Source: Pirellulaceae bacterium
GTDB lineage: Bacteria > Planctomycetota > Planctomycetia > Pirellulales > Pirellulaceae
Assembly: GCA_020852965.1 (NCBI GenBank)
Contig: JADYZV010000075.1
Coordinates: forward strand, 1 to 64,000
DNA: 64,000 nucleotides
Reading direction: 5' to 3'
Shown: piece by piece, positions 8,817-18,412 of the stretch
How the letters are laid out: each line of letters starts with the position of its first letter
Numbering within the stretch: the stretch's first letter is position 1
Translations under genes and position numbers: made by a program
Notes under the pieces: generated by a model
The model's input: only the letters and a program-made list of their open reading frames with translations
Database searches by the model: none
What the model was told of the DNA's origin: nothing

Positions 8817-8860
8817 TTTTGGCGCTATTTATTCAGCCGCAACCGCGGTTAGCGCTAAAA
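8817..8860. repeat. Imperfect inverted repeat upstream of the MoxR operon
   Basis: TTTTGGCGCTA (8817-8827) and TAGCGCTAAAA (8850-8860) are inverted with one mismatch. It lies about 105 bp before the MoxR start and could be an operator or an mRNA leader structure. No function can be assigned. Confidence 0.4.
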
Positions 8861-8965
8861 CGGCCATGTCTGTCAACCGGGCATGGCACATTGGCAGAGC
8901 ACTACGTTTAAGACTATTTCTCTAACTTTTACTTTTACGCGAATCGCTAATTTCCCTGAGGAAAC

Positions 8966-9913
8966 ATGAGCTTAGAACAACAGAGCGCAGAGGATATTGC
9001 CAAGCTCCGAGCCAATATCGAGCTGGCGGTATTGGGCAAACCGGAGGTGGTTAAATTGGTGGTGACCGCCTTGTTGGCCGGCGAACATATTTTACTCGAA
9101 GATGTTCCTGGAGTGGGCAAGACGCTGATTGCGAAGGCGTTGGCAAAGAGTTTGAACGGACGCTTCTCGCGACTGCAATTCACTCCCGACTTGCTCCCCA
9201 GTGATATCACCGGCAGCAGCGTCTACAACTCATCCAATGGCCAGTTTAGTTTTAACCCCGGCCCTATTTTCGCCAATGTCGTCTTGGCAGACGAAGTCAA
9301 CCGCGCTCCGCCGCGTACTCAAAGCGCGCTTTTGGAAGCGATGGGCGAATCCCAGGTCAGTGTGGATGGAGAGACGCACAAGCTCCCCAGCCCGTTGCTG
9401 GTGATGGCAACGCAGAATCCGTTCGAATACGAAGGGACCTACCTCTTACCCGAAAGCCAGCTCGACCGCTTCTTGCTGCGCATTTCGGTCGGTTATCCGC
9501 AACGGGAACACGAACGCAATTTGCTCAAATCGCACCGCGTCGGCGAACCTGTCGACGAATTGCAGCCAGTCCTCTCGACCGAACGAGTACTGGCTTTGCA
9601 ACACGCAGCTCGTCAAGTGCGAATCGAGGAGTCGCTGGTCGAGTACTTGCTCGATATCGTCCATGCCACCCGCGACAGCGAGGCATTGCAGGTCGGCGTT
9701 AGCACGCGCGGTGCCCTGGCGTTTTATCACGCTTCCCAGGCATTGGCTCTAGTCGAGAACCGGGATCACGTCATTCCCGACGACATCAAAAGATTGGCAA
9801 TTCCGGTGTTGGCCCACCGAGTCGTGTCGCACGGCATGTTGCCGGGTGCCGAACGATCTGCCTCGGAAGACGTCATCCGCCGATTGTTGAGTACCATCGC
9901 GATACCTACCTAG
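8966..9913 (+). CDS. MoxR family AAA+ ATPase
   Basis: A 315-aa AAA_3 ATPase: Walker A EDVPGVGKTL (about 45-54), Walker B VVLADEVNRAPPRTQSALLEAM, sensor region ATQNPFEYEGTYLLPESQLDRFLL, and a C-terminal lid domain. MoxR proteins act as chaperone-like ATPases that mature or activate partner proteins, usually encoded next to DUF58 proteins. Start ATG 8966 has GAGGAAAC directly upstream. It is the first gene of a three-gene operon with DUF58 (13-bp gap) and a transglutaminase membrane protein. Confidence 0.95.
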   Translation: MSLEQQSAEDIAKLRANIELAVLGKPEVVKLVVTALLAGEHILLEDVPGVGKTLIAKALAKSLNGRFSRLQFTPDLLPSDITGSSVYNSSNGQFSFNPGPIFANVVLADEVNRAPPRTQSALLEAMGESQVSVDGETHKLPSPLLVMATQNPFEYEGTYLLPESQLDRFLLRISVGYPQREHERNLLKSHRVGEPVDELQPVLSTERVLALQHAARQVRIEESLVEYLLDIVHATRDSEALQVGVSTRGALAFYHASQALALVENRDHVIPDDIKRLAIPVLAHRVVSHGMLPGAERSASEDVIRRLLSTIAIPT

Positions 9914-9926
9914 AGAGGAGTCACCC

Positions 9927-11207
9927 TTGTTGGAATCGCCCCAGACAATTGTTGACAATCGATCGGCGAGCATATTCGGTAGGCTGTGGAACCGATGGCA
10001 CGACAAGCGGCGGCGCGATCGCGCACGGGCGCGGTCGCAAGTCCGATTTCGCTTGACGCGCGAAGGGGTGCATTACATCGGCATCCTACTATTTATTTTC
10101 CTGGGCGCTTTGCTGCGCGATGTCAATCTGCTGATCCTGCTCGCTGGGGCTATGATCGGCCTATTGCTGCTGCAGTGGCGATTCAATACACGCACCTTAA
10201 TCGGTCTGACCGCTCAGCGCTACCTGCCACGCAATTCGTTCGTCGGGGTGGAAACCAGCATCGAAATGCGAGTGGCCAACCCCAAAGTCTGGTTGGGGGC
10301 GTGGTTGATATTGGTCGAAGAACCTTTGCAAAAGCGGCGTCCGAATGTGGTCAAGCTGATCGAGAAGGGGACGACTGTGGTCGACGAAATCCCTCCCAAA
10401 GGGGCGCGATCCTCCAAGTACCAACTGACATTTCATCAACGCGGCGAGTACCTGATAGGTCCGACCACAATCTCGACACGTTTCCCACTCGCTCTCGGAC
10501 GTGGCTCACGAACACTCGACAATCAGACGAATATCACCATTTTCCCCAAACTTGGACAACTGTCGTCACTGGCAAATGGATTGTTCCAACAACAACAGCA
10601 AGGGGCCGCACAAGCCGCACGCTCCGTCGGGCTACACGAAGCAGATTTCTATGGCCTTCGCCCTTGGTCTACCGGCGATTCCAAACGCTGGATTCATTGG
10701 CGCACTACGGCTAGGTTAGGCGAGTTGTCGGTTCGGCAATTCGAACGCAGGCAAAGCCAACGCGTCTGCGTACTACTCGATTTGTACGGACCTCCACAAA
10801 GGAAGAACGGAAACAATGAACATGTCGAACGATGCATTTCCTTTCTATCCACGCTTGCCAACCACTCGGCTCGCCATGGTTCAGATCGTTTGGCTGTCGG
10901 TATTGCAGCCGCCGAGAACTTTGCCCTGCCTAGCGTGCAAGGTAATGTCTTGGTCGAGAACCTACTGAACCGTTTGGCCACGATCGACGCTAGCCCAAAA
11001 CCAGACTTGGTCGAGGCGCTACGGGGACTCACCATTCCGCTGCAGAACAATCCGCACCTATTGGTCATCAGCACTCGCAGCAATCAGACCCAGTGGCTGC
11101 GCGAGCAATTCCGTGGCCAAGCGACGGGCCGCTTGCTGGCCCGCCTGAAGGTCAAATGGCTCGACGCATCACAAGCTGAATTGGAGCCGTACTTCTCATG
11201 GAATTAG
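9927..11207 (+). CDS. DUF58 domain-containing membrane protein
   Basis: A 426-aa protein: N-terminal basic segment, two hydrophobic helices (about 50-90), a beta-rich middle part, and the DUF58 signature FYGLRPWSTGDSKRWIHW followed by a vWA-like fold (RVCVLLDLYG). DUF58 proteins are partners of MoxR ATPases. The start is TTG 9927 with AGAGAGGAG six bases upstream. Its 3' end overlaps the next gene by 10 bp, indicating translational coupling. Confidence 0.92.
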   Translation: MLESPQTIVDNRSASIFGRLWNRWHDKRRRDRARARSQVRFRLTREGVHYIGILLFIFLGALLRDVNLLILLAGAMIGLLLLQWRFNTRTLIGLTAQRYLPRNSFVGVETSIEMRVANPKVWLGAWLILVEEPLQKRRPNVVKLIEKGTTVVDEIPPKGARSSKYQLTFHQRGEYLIGPTTISTRFPLALGRGSRTLDNQTNITIFPKLGQLSSLANGLFQQQQQGAAQAARSVGLHEADFYGLRPWSTGDSKRWIHWRTTARLGELSVRQFERRQSQRVCVLLDLYGPPQRKNGNNEHVERCISFLSTLANHSARHGSDRLAVGIAAAENFALPSVQGNVLVENLLNRLATIDASPKPDLVEALRGLTIPLQNNPHLLVISTRSNQTQWLREQFRGQATGRLLARLKVKWLDASQAELEPYFSWN

Positions 11208-13627
11208 ATGTACTCAAGAGCTTGCGATGTTCGCTGACGTTGCACTTCGCGGTCATCGCTTGGTTGACGGCTACGTTGGTTGCTACCGGTAGCGGATCGT
11301 ATTTCCTACCTGTGCTTATCTTCTGTGTATCGATTACCGCCTATATATTTGTCGATCGATTGGAGTGGTTCGAACTGGGACGCGTCGGCAGCTACGTTGG
11401 GATGCTGGCCGCCACTGCCTTCTCGGTCGGAAGCTATCTCTACAGCGCTTTTTCGATCGAGTCCGAAAGTGGTCAGTTGGCGGCGATCGCCGGTCTGCTA
11501 GTCTATCCCGAAGCGGTATTGTTTTTACAACGCAAGAGTCTGCGTGTCTACGAGCAGTTGGCGGTCTTCCTGTTGCTGGAAATGATTGTAGCCGCCTTGG
11601 TCAACGATAATATATTGTTCGGTGTGCTGCTCGCACCCATCATGTTGATGTGGGTCTCGTCGTTGTTTCTATTCTCGCGATATGCAACGCTCGTACAGAT
11701 GGACCCCACGCTCGATGAGCCGATTCCGATCTTAGTAGAAATCCTCTACAGAATGTTCGTCAAGACCGTTATTGGCGAGAAGCTCAAGCCTAGCATCGTC
11801 ACAACCAATACGTCCCTGGCTAGCATTCAAGCCAGTCGCGGTCTGCGTAGAACCTTGCAGTCGATCCCGTTGGGCGTTGGGGCCATCGTCTTTGCAGGCT
11901 TCTTCTTCTACCTACTGCCGCGCACCGGGCCAGCACAATACGAACCTTCGCTGGGAGCTCAAGCCCGGATCGGATTGCCCACAACGCTGAGTATCGGAAC
12001 GGTGGGAAGGCTACTTTCCGACCCCACGCCTGTCATGCGCGTAACTCTAAAGGCACTCGCAACCGGCCAAAACTATGCAGTGAAAGAGTCGCCCTATATT
12101 CGAGCTCGGGTATTGGACGCGTATGGGGAATTCAGTAGCAACGATTGGGTGCAGCACGGAGAGTGGGTCTTCAGCGGCGTCCACGAATATCGACGCCTAC
12201 GTGGCCCTGAGTCGAGCGGTGTTGGACTCGATCGCAATCGTGATTTGGTAGAAGTCGAATTCGATATCAAGCAGCAATTTGCTTCGACACTTTTTACCCT
12301 TCCCCCCGCATTTGCAACTGCTAAGCCTCTGGCATTCCCTCTTGAGTTTGACAGATTCAATATGGTGCTCGACGACCTCAACCCATCCCGTTTGCCTCGC
12401 GGCAAGTCGCTGGTCTATTCACTTGGTTCGGCTGCATTCGCCAAAGGCGTACAGCTCCGACTCACACCCGCTCTGCTAGGCAGCGGCAGGCTCTCCGAAA
12501 CTCGCAATCTATTCCGATTAACGTCCAACTTTCACAGCTTTAAGTACTGCGATCAGTACCGTCAAAAGCTCTTACGCGACAGCAAGCTCGATGCGCGCAG
12601 AACGTACGAAGTGGCCAAACACTTTGAACATCATTTTACCAACAGCGATTTCACCTATACGCTCGACCTTCGGCCGCCCATCGACCCCGAGATGGACCCC
12701 ATCGAAGATTTTCTGATCAACCAACGTCGAGGACATTGCCAGTATTTTGCTTCGGCGATGGTAATGATGCTGCGCCAGAGTAACATCCCTTCTCGGATCG
12801 TGGTCGGTTACAAACCACGTGAGTTCAACAAGTTGGGTAAGTATTATTCGGTTAAACAGAATGATGCGCATGCCTGGGTCGAAGCGTTGATAACGCGGAG
12901 CGAGCTAGATGGGACCGAACTCGAACATTGGGCGACGGACTCAGAAAGCTATTGGGTCCGTTTTGATCCCACTCCCGAGAGTGCCGATGATGGGTCGATT
13001 TCACAACAGGGACAAGCCATCGATTATGCGGAGAAACTGTGGAAGGACTATGTGGTCGAAGGCCAAAAGCTGACTAGCGAAGACTCGCTCTACGCACCCG
13101 TAGCCGCCAATAGCGAAAATGCCTATGCCGCCGCAGTTGAAAAATTTAAGCAGTTACGTCAACGGGTCATTGCCGGCGAACTATTTACCGGTCTCGGTCG
13201 GATTGGTTTCGCTTGGCAGGCCGCCATTCTAATCACTGCCATCGGTGTTCTGGCCATTCTACTCTGGCAAGGCTCAAAGCTACTACAACGCTTCGCGCCA
13301 CGACTTGCCAGTCGAATCGGATTGAAACGCCCACCCAAAGCGATCAAACAGGCCTTCTTCGCGCGCTGCGTAGCACTGCTAGCCCGCCGTGGCCTTCGAC
13401 GCGAACTCCACGAGACTCCCGAGGAGTTTACCCACCGCGCCAGCCAGACCTTAACCGATAGCAGCGCAGCGACTGCCCCTGCGACTGCCCCTGCGGCCGG
13501 CGCTTTAGGCTTGCTCACCGCGCACTACTACCGTTTGCGATTTGGCCACAACCAGACGCTATCGACCGCCGAGCAGCAAGACATCGACCACGCACTCAAA
13601 CAAGTGCTTAACGCGATTCAAAAGTAG
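11198..13627 (+). CDS. Transglutaminase-domain integral membrane protein (TgpA-like, DUF3488/DUF4129)
   Basis: An 809-aa protein with about six N-terminal membrane helices (1-250), an extracytoplasmic transglutaminase-like domain and, after another helix (about 675-695), a cytoplasmic tail like DUF4129 (ETPEEFTHRA, HYYRLRFG). The catalytic triad is visible: Cys in RRGHCQYFASAM (about 514), His in NDAHAWVEAL (about 557), Asp in RFDPTPE (about 589). Such proteins accompany MoxR/DUF58 in envelope-linked operons. It overlaps the DUF58 gene by 10 bp, and its 3' end overlaps the convergent purU by 20 bp. Confidence 0.93.
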   Translation: MELDVLKSLRCSLTLHFAVIAWLTATLVATGSGSYFLPVLIFCVSITAYIFVDRLEWFELGRVGSYVGMLAATAFSVGSYLYSAFSIESESGQLAAIAGLLVYPEAVLFLQRKSLRVYEQLAVFLLLEMIVAALVNDNILFGVLLAPIMLMWVSSLFLFSRYATLVQMDPTLDEPIPILVEILYRMFVKTVIGEKLKPSIVTTNTSLASIQASRGLRRTLQSIPLGVGAIVFAGFFFYLLPRTGPAQYEPSLGAQARIGLPTTLSIGTVGRLLSDPTPVMRVTLKALATGQNYAVKESPYIRARVLDAYGEFSSNDWVQHGEWVFSGVHEYRRLRGPESSGVGLDRNRDLVEVEFDIKQQFASTLFTLPPAFATAKPLAFPLEFDRFNMVLDDLNPSRLPRGKSLVYSLGSAAFAKGVQLRLTPALLGSGRLSETRNLFRLTSNFHSFKYCDQYRQKLLRDSKLDARRTYEVAKHFEHHFTNSDFTYTLDLRPPIDPEMDPIEDFLINQRRGHCQYFASAMVMMLRQSNIPSRIVVGYKPREFNKLGKYYSVKQNDAHAWVEALITRSELDGTELEHWATDSESYWVRFDPTPESADDGSISQQGQAIDYAEKLWKDYVVEGQKLTSEDSLYAPVAANSENAYAAAVEKFKQLRQRVIAGELFTGLGRIGFAWQAAILITAIGVLAILLWQGSKLLQRFAPRLASRIGLKRPPKAIKQAFFARCVALLARRGLRRELHETPEEFTHRASQTLTDSSAATAPATAPAAGALGLLTAHYYRLRFGHNQTLSTAEQQDIDHALKQVLNAIQK

Positions 13628-14471
13628 CCACGATGCGATGGAAGTGCAGCTTGACCTCGCGATCAACCACCCGGCGGACGCCTTCCACCAAGCAGCGCGG
13701 CTCGTTGACCTCTTGTCCCTCATGCACGATCTGCTCGATACGTGTTCCCGGAGCGACGCAAAAAGTCGATTGATGAATCGTCTGATTGCCAGCATCCAAC
13801 TCGGGAACGATAAAATGGCAGGTGGCTCCGTAAGCCAACATCCGCGCCGCAAAGGCATCGTGATAGGGGCGGAAACCAGGAAAACTGGGGAGCAGTCCAT
13901 GGTGCAGATTGATGATTCGCCCTCCGGCAAACTTCCAACATGTATCGGGGGGCAGAACGCGCATGTAACGCGCCAACACCACATAGTCGACAGCGTACTC
14001 GTCGAGCAGTTCGACAAATCGCTCGTCGTCTGCCGAGCCGTCGTCGCGACCGATATTGTGCCAGGGAACTCCGAATTCAATCGCCAGTTTCTCGCATTTC
14101 TTGCGATTGCCAATCATAACTGTCGCGTCGGCGCGAATGATACCATCGGCAACCGCCTGCAAGACAGCGCGCGGTGTGCTTTCCTGATAGGTAGCGCAAA
14201 TCGCCAAACGCGCGCGACGATTCGGCGGCGTGGGAGTCCACACCCTTACCGATAACCCCGTCTTGGAACCAATCGACTGCATTGCGGTCCGTATGCTCTC
14301 CCAGCGAGCCGAGTCGATGTTCACTCGACACAACATGGCGAATACCGCAGCTTCATCATGATCATACATCTGAATTTCGGCTATACTCGCCCCCTGCGTA
14401 GTCAGTTCGTGAATAATAGGGTCCGCCAATCCCACATTATCGGGACCTACGGCAGTGACTACAATTTCCAT
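13608..14471 (-). CDS. purU: Formyltetrahydrofolate deformylase
   Basis: A 287-aa protein of family length: an N-terminal ACT domain (VTAVGPDNVGLADPII) and a formyltransferase-fold catalytic domain with IINLHHGLLPSFPGFRPYHDAF carrying the catalytic His, and an Asp in PELDAGNQTI. PurU hydrolyses 10-formyl-THF to THF plus formate, balancing one-carbon pools and feeding formate to purine synthesis or, in this lineage, to C1 oxidation. ATG 14471 is preceded by GGGGAACCAAG; the longer track start (14546) adds residues that do not belong to the ACT domain. The 3' end overlaps the convergent transglutaminase gene. Confidence 0.93.
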   Translation of the reverse strand: MEIVVTAVGPDNVGLADPIIHELTTQGASIAEIQMYDHDEAAVFAMLCRVNIDSARWESIRTAMQSIGSKTGLSVRVWTPTPPNRRARLAICATYQESTPRAVLQAVADGIIRADATVMIGNRKKCEKLAIEFGVPWHNIGRDDGSADDERFVELLDEYAVDYVVLARYMRVLPPDTCWKFAGGRIINLHHGLLPSFPGFRPYHDAFAARMLAYGATCHFIVPELDAGNQTIHQSTFCVAPGTRIEQIVHEGQEVNEPRCLVEGVRRVVDREVKLHFHRIVATFESR

Positions 14472-14620
14472 CTTGGTTCCCCAGCGCGAAACGTTGCAAC
14501 TAACTTTTTCCATTGCCACCTTGGCGAGCGCTCCAAGGCAAGTCATAAAGTGTACTTGCTTCGGCCAAGTTGGGTGAGGTGTTCCGCGAAAACGTACCGT
14601 CAGAATAGGGTGAGGATCTT

Positions 14621-15067
14621 ATGAGCAGCCTTGCAACACCACGACTATTGAGAGAGAATCTACCCAAGGGAGAGAGCCTGTGCGACTATTGCAACGCCAA
14701 GTGCTGTCGCTATTTTGCGCTCCCCATCGACACGCCCGACTGCAGCAAAGACTTCGACTACATGCGTTGGTTCCTGCTGCATGGCCAGGCTAGCGTGTTT
14801 GTCGAAGACGACAGTTGGTATCTCTTGGTACATACCGTCTGCAAACACCTTCAATCCGACAATCGCTGCGGCATCTATTTGACTCGTCCCGAGATCTGCC
14901 GCGAGTATTCGACTGACAACTGCGAATACGACGAGGACACGACCTACGACAAGTACTTCGAGACGCCCGAGCAGGTCGCCGAGTACGTCGAAGCTACCTA
15001 TGGCCAAGCCGACTTCGGCTGCGTGCGCTCTCCCGAACCAGCGATATTGCCAATCCTCTCCGTATAG
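14621..15067 (+). CDS. YkgJ family cysteine-cluster protein
   Basis: A 148-aa protein with the YkgJ/CxxCxxCC-type pattern: LCDYCNAKCCRYF near the N-terminus, then VCKHLQSDNRCGIYLTRPEICREY and a further Cys in TDNCEYDE. The eight or so cysteines probably bind zinc or an Fe-S cluster; the biochemical role of the family is unclear. Start ATG 14621 with AGGAT seven bases upstream. It is divergent from purU and followed by a repeat element and a terminator. Confidence 0.88.
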   Translation: MSSLATPRLLRENLPKGESLCDYCNAKCCRYFALPIDTPDCSKDFDYMRWFLLHGQASVFVEDDSWYLLVHTVCKHLQSDNRCGIYLTRPEICREYSTDNCEYDEDTTYDKYFETPEQVAEYVEATYGQADFGCVRSPEPAILPILSV

Positions 15068-15092
15068 TTTCAATATGGCTTTTCACGCTAGT

Positions 15093-15125
15093 CGGTCCCC
15101 TGCCAGCTCGTCTGGCAGGAGCCAG
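15093..15125. repeat. Palindromic repeat element (copy A of a 33-bp family)
   Basis: A 33-bp element with the core TGCCAGCTCGTCTGGCA (stem CCTGCCAG/CTGGCAGG). The reverse complement of 27093-27125 matches it at 29 of 33 positions. Located just after the YkgJ-type gene. Confidence 0.75.
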
Positions 15126-15213
15126 AGTTCTCCAACCAGAATCGGCCTGATAGACAACGCACCCAATCCCATTTCCTCACTCGACTCGATTGTGATAAGC
15201 TATCGCGCGGCAT

Positions 15214-15246
15214 AGCCCACTCGCAGTGCGGGCTTTTTCTATTTTG
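15214..15246 (+). terminator. Rho-independent terminator upstream of hisS
   Basis: AGCCCACT (15214-15221) pairs with AGTGCGGGCT (15225-15234) with one bulged C, followed by TTTTTCTATTTT. It would end transcription of the YkgJ-type gene before hisS. Confidence 0.7.
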
Positions 15247-15274
15247 CAACCCCAAACATCCGAACGATCTACTT

Positions 15275-16612
15275 GTGACAGAGCGCATCCAACCCCGAAC
15301 CCTCAAGGGCTTTCGCGACTTTTTGCCCGAAACGATGATTCCGCGTGAAGCGCTAATGGAGGTCGCCAGGCGAGTCTACCGCCGCTACGGCTTCAGCCCA
15401 ATCGACACCCCCGCGCTCGAACTGCTGGAAATCCTGACTGGCAAGGGAAGCGACGAGACCGATCGGCAACTCTATCGCTTTGAAGATCACGGTGGACGAC
15501 AGGTCGGCCTGCGCTTCGACCTGACCGTCCCCCTAGCGCGCTTTGCAGCCCAACATATCGGCACGCTTGGCACACCTTTCAAGCGCTACCACATCGCTCC
15601 CGTATGGCGCGGCGAGAATCCACAAGCTGGGCGGTTCCGTGAATTCGTCCAATGCGACTTCGATACCATCGGCACCGAGTCGGTCGTGGCTGACATCGAA
15701 ACGGGACTCGTCATTCACGAATTGCTCGTCGAACTGGGAATCAACGATTTCACCCTGAGCATCAACAATCGACAGGTGCTCAGCGGACTGCTCGATAAAC
15801 TCGAGCTCAAGGACAAGACCGTACCGCTGCTTCGCGCACTCGACAAGCTCGATAAGATTGGTCGCGAGCACGTGGCGGCTGAGATGATCGAAGCCGCTGG
15901 GATAACGCAACAGCAGGCCGACCAAGTGCTGAAGCTCGCCGAAATCTCCGGCTCGACCGAACAAGTCCTCTCGCAGCTCGACTCCTTGCTGCATGGCAAC
16001 GCGCTGGGCCAAGCCGGCGTGGATCGTCTGCGACAGATCACCAGCGCTCTCGAAGCGGCCGGTGTACCTTCCGAGCGATATCAACTCAACGTGGCCATCG
16101 CTCGGGGGCTCGACTACTATACCGGCGTCGTTTTCGAAACGACATTAAACCAACTGCCGAGCATCGGCAGCATTTGTTCAGGCGGGCGCTACGACAACCT
16201 CGCCGGGCTGTACACCAAGCAGCACTTGCCCGGAATCGGTGCCTCGCTAGGACTCGACCGCCTGTTGGCCGCCATGGAGAAGCTCGATATGCTCGAGCCC
16301 GTCGGCACGCCTGCACCGGTATTGGTCGCCTACTTTGATAGAGAGCGATTGCACGACTACCTAAAACTCGCTCAACAAGTGCGTGCACAGGGAATTGGCG
16401 TCGAACTCTACCCCGACCCCAAAAAGTTGGCCGCACAACTAAAATACGCAGACGCGCGAGGCTTTCGCGTTGCCTTGATCGCCGGTTCTCAAGAGCTCGA
16501 CTCAGACACATGCCAAGTCAAAGACCTAACGCGTAAGACCAGCCAAGAAGTAAGCGTGAGCGACGGAGGCAGCGACCTAGTCACCGCCATCCGCGCGATC
16601 CTCGAAAAATAA
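15275..16612 (+). CDS. hisS: Histidyl-tRNA synthetase
   Basis: A 445-aa class II aminoacyl-tRNA synthetase. Motif 1 region LKGFRDFLPETM, motif 2 FKRYHIAPVWRGENPQAGRFREFVQCDFD, the histidine-specific ARGLDYYTGVVFE, motif 3 GIGASLGLDRLLAAM and a C-terminal anticodon-binding domain (PVLVAYFDRERLHDYLKLAQQ) are all present in order. It charges tRNA-His in the cytoplasm. The start is GTG 15275, 28 bp after the terminator, so it has its own promoter or leader. Confidence 0.97.
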   Translation: MTERIQPRTLKGFRDFLPETMIPREALMEVARRVYRRYGFSPIDTPALELLEILTGKGSDETDRQLYRFEDHGGRQVGLRFDLTVPLARFAAQHIGTLGTPFKRYHIAPVWRGENPQAGRFREFVQCDFDTIGTESVVADIETGLVIHELLVELGINDFTLSINNRQVLSGLLDKLELKDKTVPLLRALDKLDKIGREHVAAEMIEAAGITQQQADQVLKLAEISGSTEQVLSQLDSLLHGNALGQAGVDRLRQITSALEAAGVPSERYQLNVAIARGLDYYTGVVFETTLNQLPSIGSICSGGRYDNLAGLYTKQHLPGIGASLGLDRLLAAMEKLDMLEPVGTPAPVLVAYFDRERLHDYLKLAQQVRAQGIGVELYPDPKKLAAQLKYADARGFRVALIAGSQELDSDTCQVKDLTRKTSQEVSVSDGGSDLVTAIRAILEK

Positions 16613-16652
16613 CTTCGGGCCGCTCCCCCCTTTTCTCCCGCCCCCATCGCTG

Positions 16653-16708
16653 GCCGGGCTGGTGCGTAAGTTTTCTCAGTAGACCAGCTAACCGCGCAGC
16701 AACTCCCA
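16653..16708. repeat. 56-bp direct repeat, copy 1
   Basis: Identical over 56 bp to 16732-16787, with a shared preceding GCCCCCATCGC. Contains GGTGCGTAAGTTTTCTCAGT flanked by GCTGGT and ACCAGC, which can pair. It lies between the convergent stops of hisS and the glycoside hydrolase gene. Confidence 0.95.
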
Positions 16709-16731
16709 CGCTCCGCCCCCATCGCCCGCTT

Positions 16732-16787
16732 GCCGGGCTGGTGCGTAAGTTTTCTCAGTAGACCAGCTAACCGCGCAGCAACTCCCA
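16732..16787. repeat. 56-bp direct repeat, copy 2
   Basis: Second exact copy, offset 79 bp from copy 1. The stretch 16613-16817 consists almost wholly of these two copies and holds no gene. Confidence 0.95.
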
Positions 16788-16817
16788 ATCCCGCTCACAA
16801 TCGGCCCGCGCGGATAC

Positions 16818-18203
16818 TTAGTCCGACTTCGAAAATCCCTTGTTGGAACCGACCAACTCCGCGTGAATGGACTCGCGTACCTCTTCACTCGCTCGACGGG
16901 TTGCTTCCACAAGCAATGGATAAGGCGTGCCGTCGTCCCGCAAAAGTCCAAGTTTGCTGGCCCCTCGGCGGGAAGAGTATCGATCGATGTATTGGCAGCG
17001 CATGTAGCCAATCACGTAGGGTCTACGGAATGCATCTATCATAAATCGATTCGTCGCCTCGGCAGCTTCTGCTTCGCTGGCCAATTGGTGGTAGGGCCAA
17101 ATCGATTTCGGATACCGCTCGGTTGCAAAGCTGATCTGGTGATCGCAAATCATGATGGGCTTGCCAGACGCCTCTCGCAATTCCGTAATTTCTTGGCTCG
17201 GAAAGCGATCCCCCGGTACGTAGATTGGCAGATAGCCATCGCCAGGCTGAATCGCGATGGCATCAACATGCTCTACCGCTGCGGATAACACTTGATCGGG
17301 CAGGTCGCCGAGCAAGTACTTTTCGCCAAAGATCATGTGCTCTGGGTCATGCTTTCGCATGGCTGTCGCGATCGTTGCGTAGTAGTGCTTCGCAATGACA
17401 CCCAAGAATGCTTGGTCATCGCGTTCGATTTCATAGCGAGAGAGATCTAGTTTCGAAAGATCAGCTCCGGCGATGCTCTCGAATGACTCAAGTCCTAGAT
17501 CGTAGGCTCGATTGAAGCGATCGATGGAGTCTTCATATTGCTGGCAAAGAAATTCTCCATACCGCTCGCGCCCAGCAGTTCCGGCAGGCAATCGCCGAAT
17601 CTCCGAGACCCAATCGGTTTGACGAAAACGCCTCGTCTTATGCAAATCCCATGTCGGCGTATCGGTCCAATAGTACGCAATCAGATTTTTATTCTGCACA
17701 TGCTTGGAGCAGAACTCTGCCACGAAATTCTCCAAGCGGCGCTGCACCGCGATGTCAAACACGTCCGGGAATTCGTAGGGGTTTGCTTCGCCGGGTTTCC
17801 CGTAGTACTTCGCTGTCTTTACGAAATTTGCTGCTGCAAAATAGGGCTTCGACTCGCATAGCAACGCGACGGTATTGTCGACAGCATTCAGTCCCCACTC
17901 GTCAAGATTTTCTAGCACATCGTCGGCATAGTTGCTCCAACTATTCTGGTAACGAGTTGCAAACAAATCAGGCTCACTTTCGCCATGCGACTTAATTGCC
18001 CCCAAATGGTTGATGCCGATCGCAAGAAAAGGATGGCCCTCTGGCGTGACCAGCAACTCGCGTCCGCCAATTTCTTCCATGCGAAACGCGCCGCTCGCCC
18101 TTAGTGGCACGTCCTTCCAACCGCCATAAGGGTCGAGCTCCTGTGACCTCGCGATAACCGGAGCTATAAGGGTGAACAGTAGGACAACTAGTCTACGGAC
18201 CAT
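16818..18203 (-). CDS. Exported agarase-like glycoside hydrolase
   Basis: A 461-aa protein with a signal peptide (MVRRLVVLLFTLIAPVIARS). The body resembles GH50/GH-A-type beta-agarases of planctomycetes: LLVTPEGHPFLAIGINHLG (the GH-A domain entry), LIAYYWTDTPTWD, HMIFGEKYLLGD with a likely acidic catalytic residue, and GYMRCQYID near the end. It probably cleaves an algal polysaccharide outside the cytoplasm; family assignment is by motif resemblance only. Start ATG 18203 gives the signal peptide; the track's 609-aa version extends into the divergent decarboxylase gene and is rejected. Confidence 0.65.
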   Translation of the reverse strand: MVRRLVVLLFTLIAPVIARSQELDPYGGWKDVPLRASGAFRMEEIGGRELLVTPEGHPFLAIGINHLGAIKSHGESEPDLFATRYQNSWSNYADDVLENLDEWGLNAVDNTVALLCESKPYFAAANFVKTAKYYGKPGEANPYEFPDVFDIAVQRRLENFVAEFCSKHVQNKNLIAYYWTDTPTWDLHKTRRFRQTDWVSEIRRLPAGTAGRERYGEFLCQQYEDSIDRFNRAYDLGLESFESIAGADLSKLDLSRYEIERDDQAFLGVIAKHYYATIATAMRKHDPEHMIFGEKYLLGDLPDQVLSAAVEHVDAIAIQPGDGYLPIYVPGDRFPSQEITELREASGKPIMICDHQISFATERYPKSIWPYHQLASEAEAAEATNRFMIDAFRRPYVIGYMRCQYIDRYSSRRGASKLGLLRDDGTPYPLLVEATRRASEEVRESIHAELVGSNKGFSKSD

Positions 18204-18412
18204 GCTTTTGTAGATCTCCCCAATTTTGCTGAGCCGTTGTGATGAACGAATTGTAGAGTATATTGCACCGATGCATTCGCCGCTCCCGCCAACGATTGCG
18301 TAGGCGATGGTTGAGTTGCAAAGCCATGCGTGCGATAGGGCGAGCGTCCGCAGTGCTGGGGTACAATATAATGGTAAGCAACGTGACATAGATTGACTTG
18401 GAGATGTGAGCG

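Noticed and set aside
13542-14255. 237-aa plus-strand ORF opposite purU
   Set aside because: Lies antisense to intact PurU motifs and overlaps the transglutaminase 3' end out of frame.
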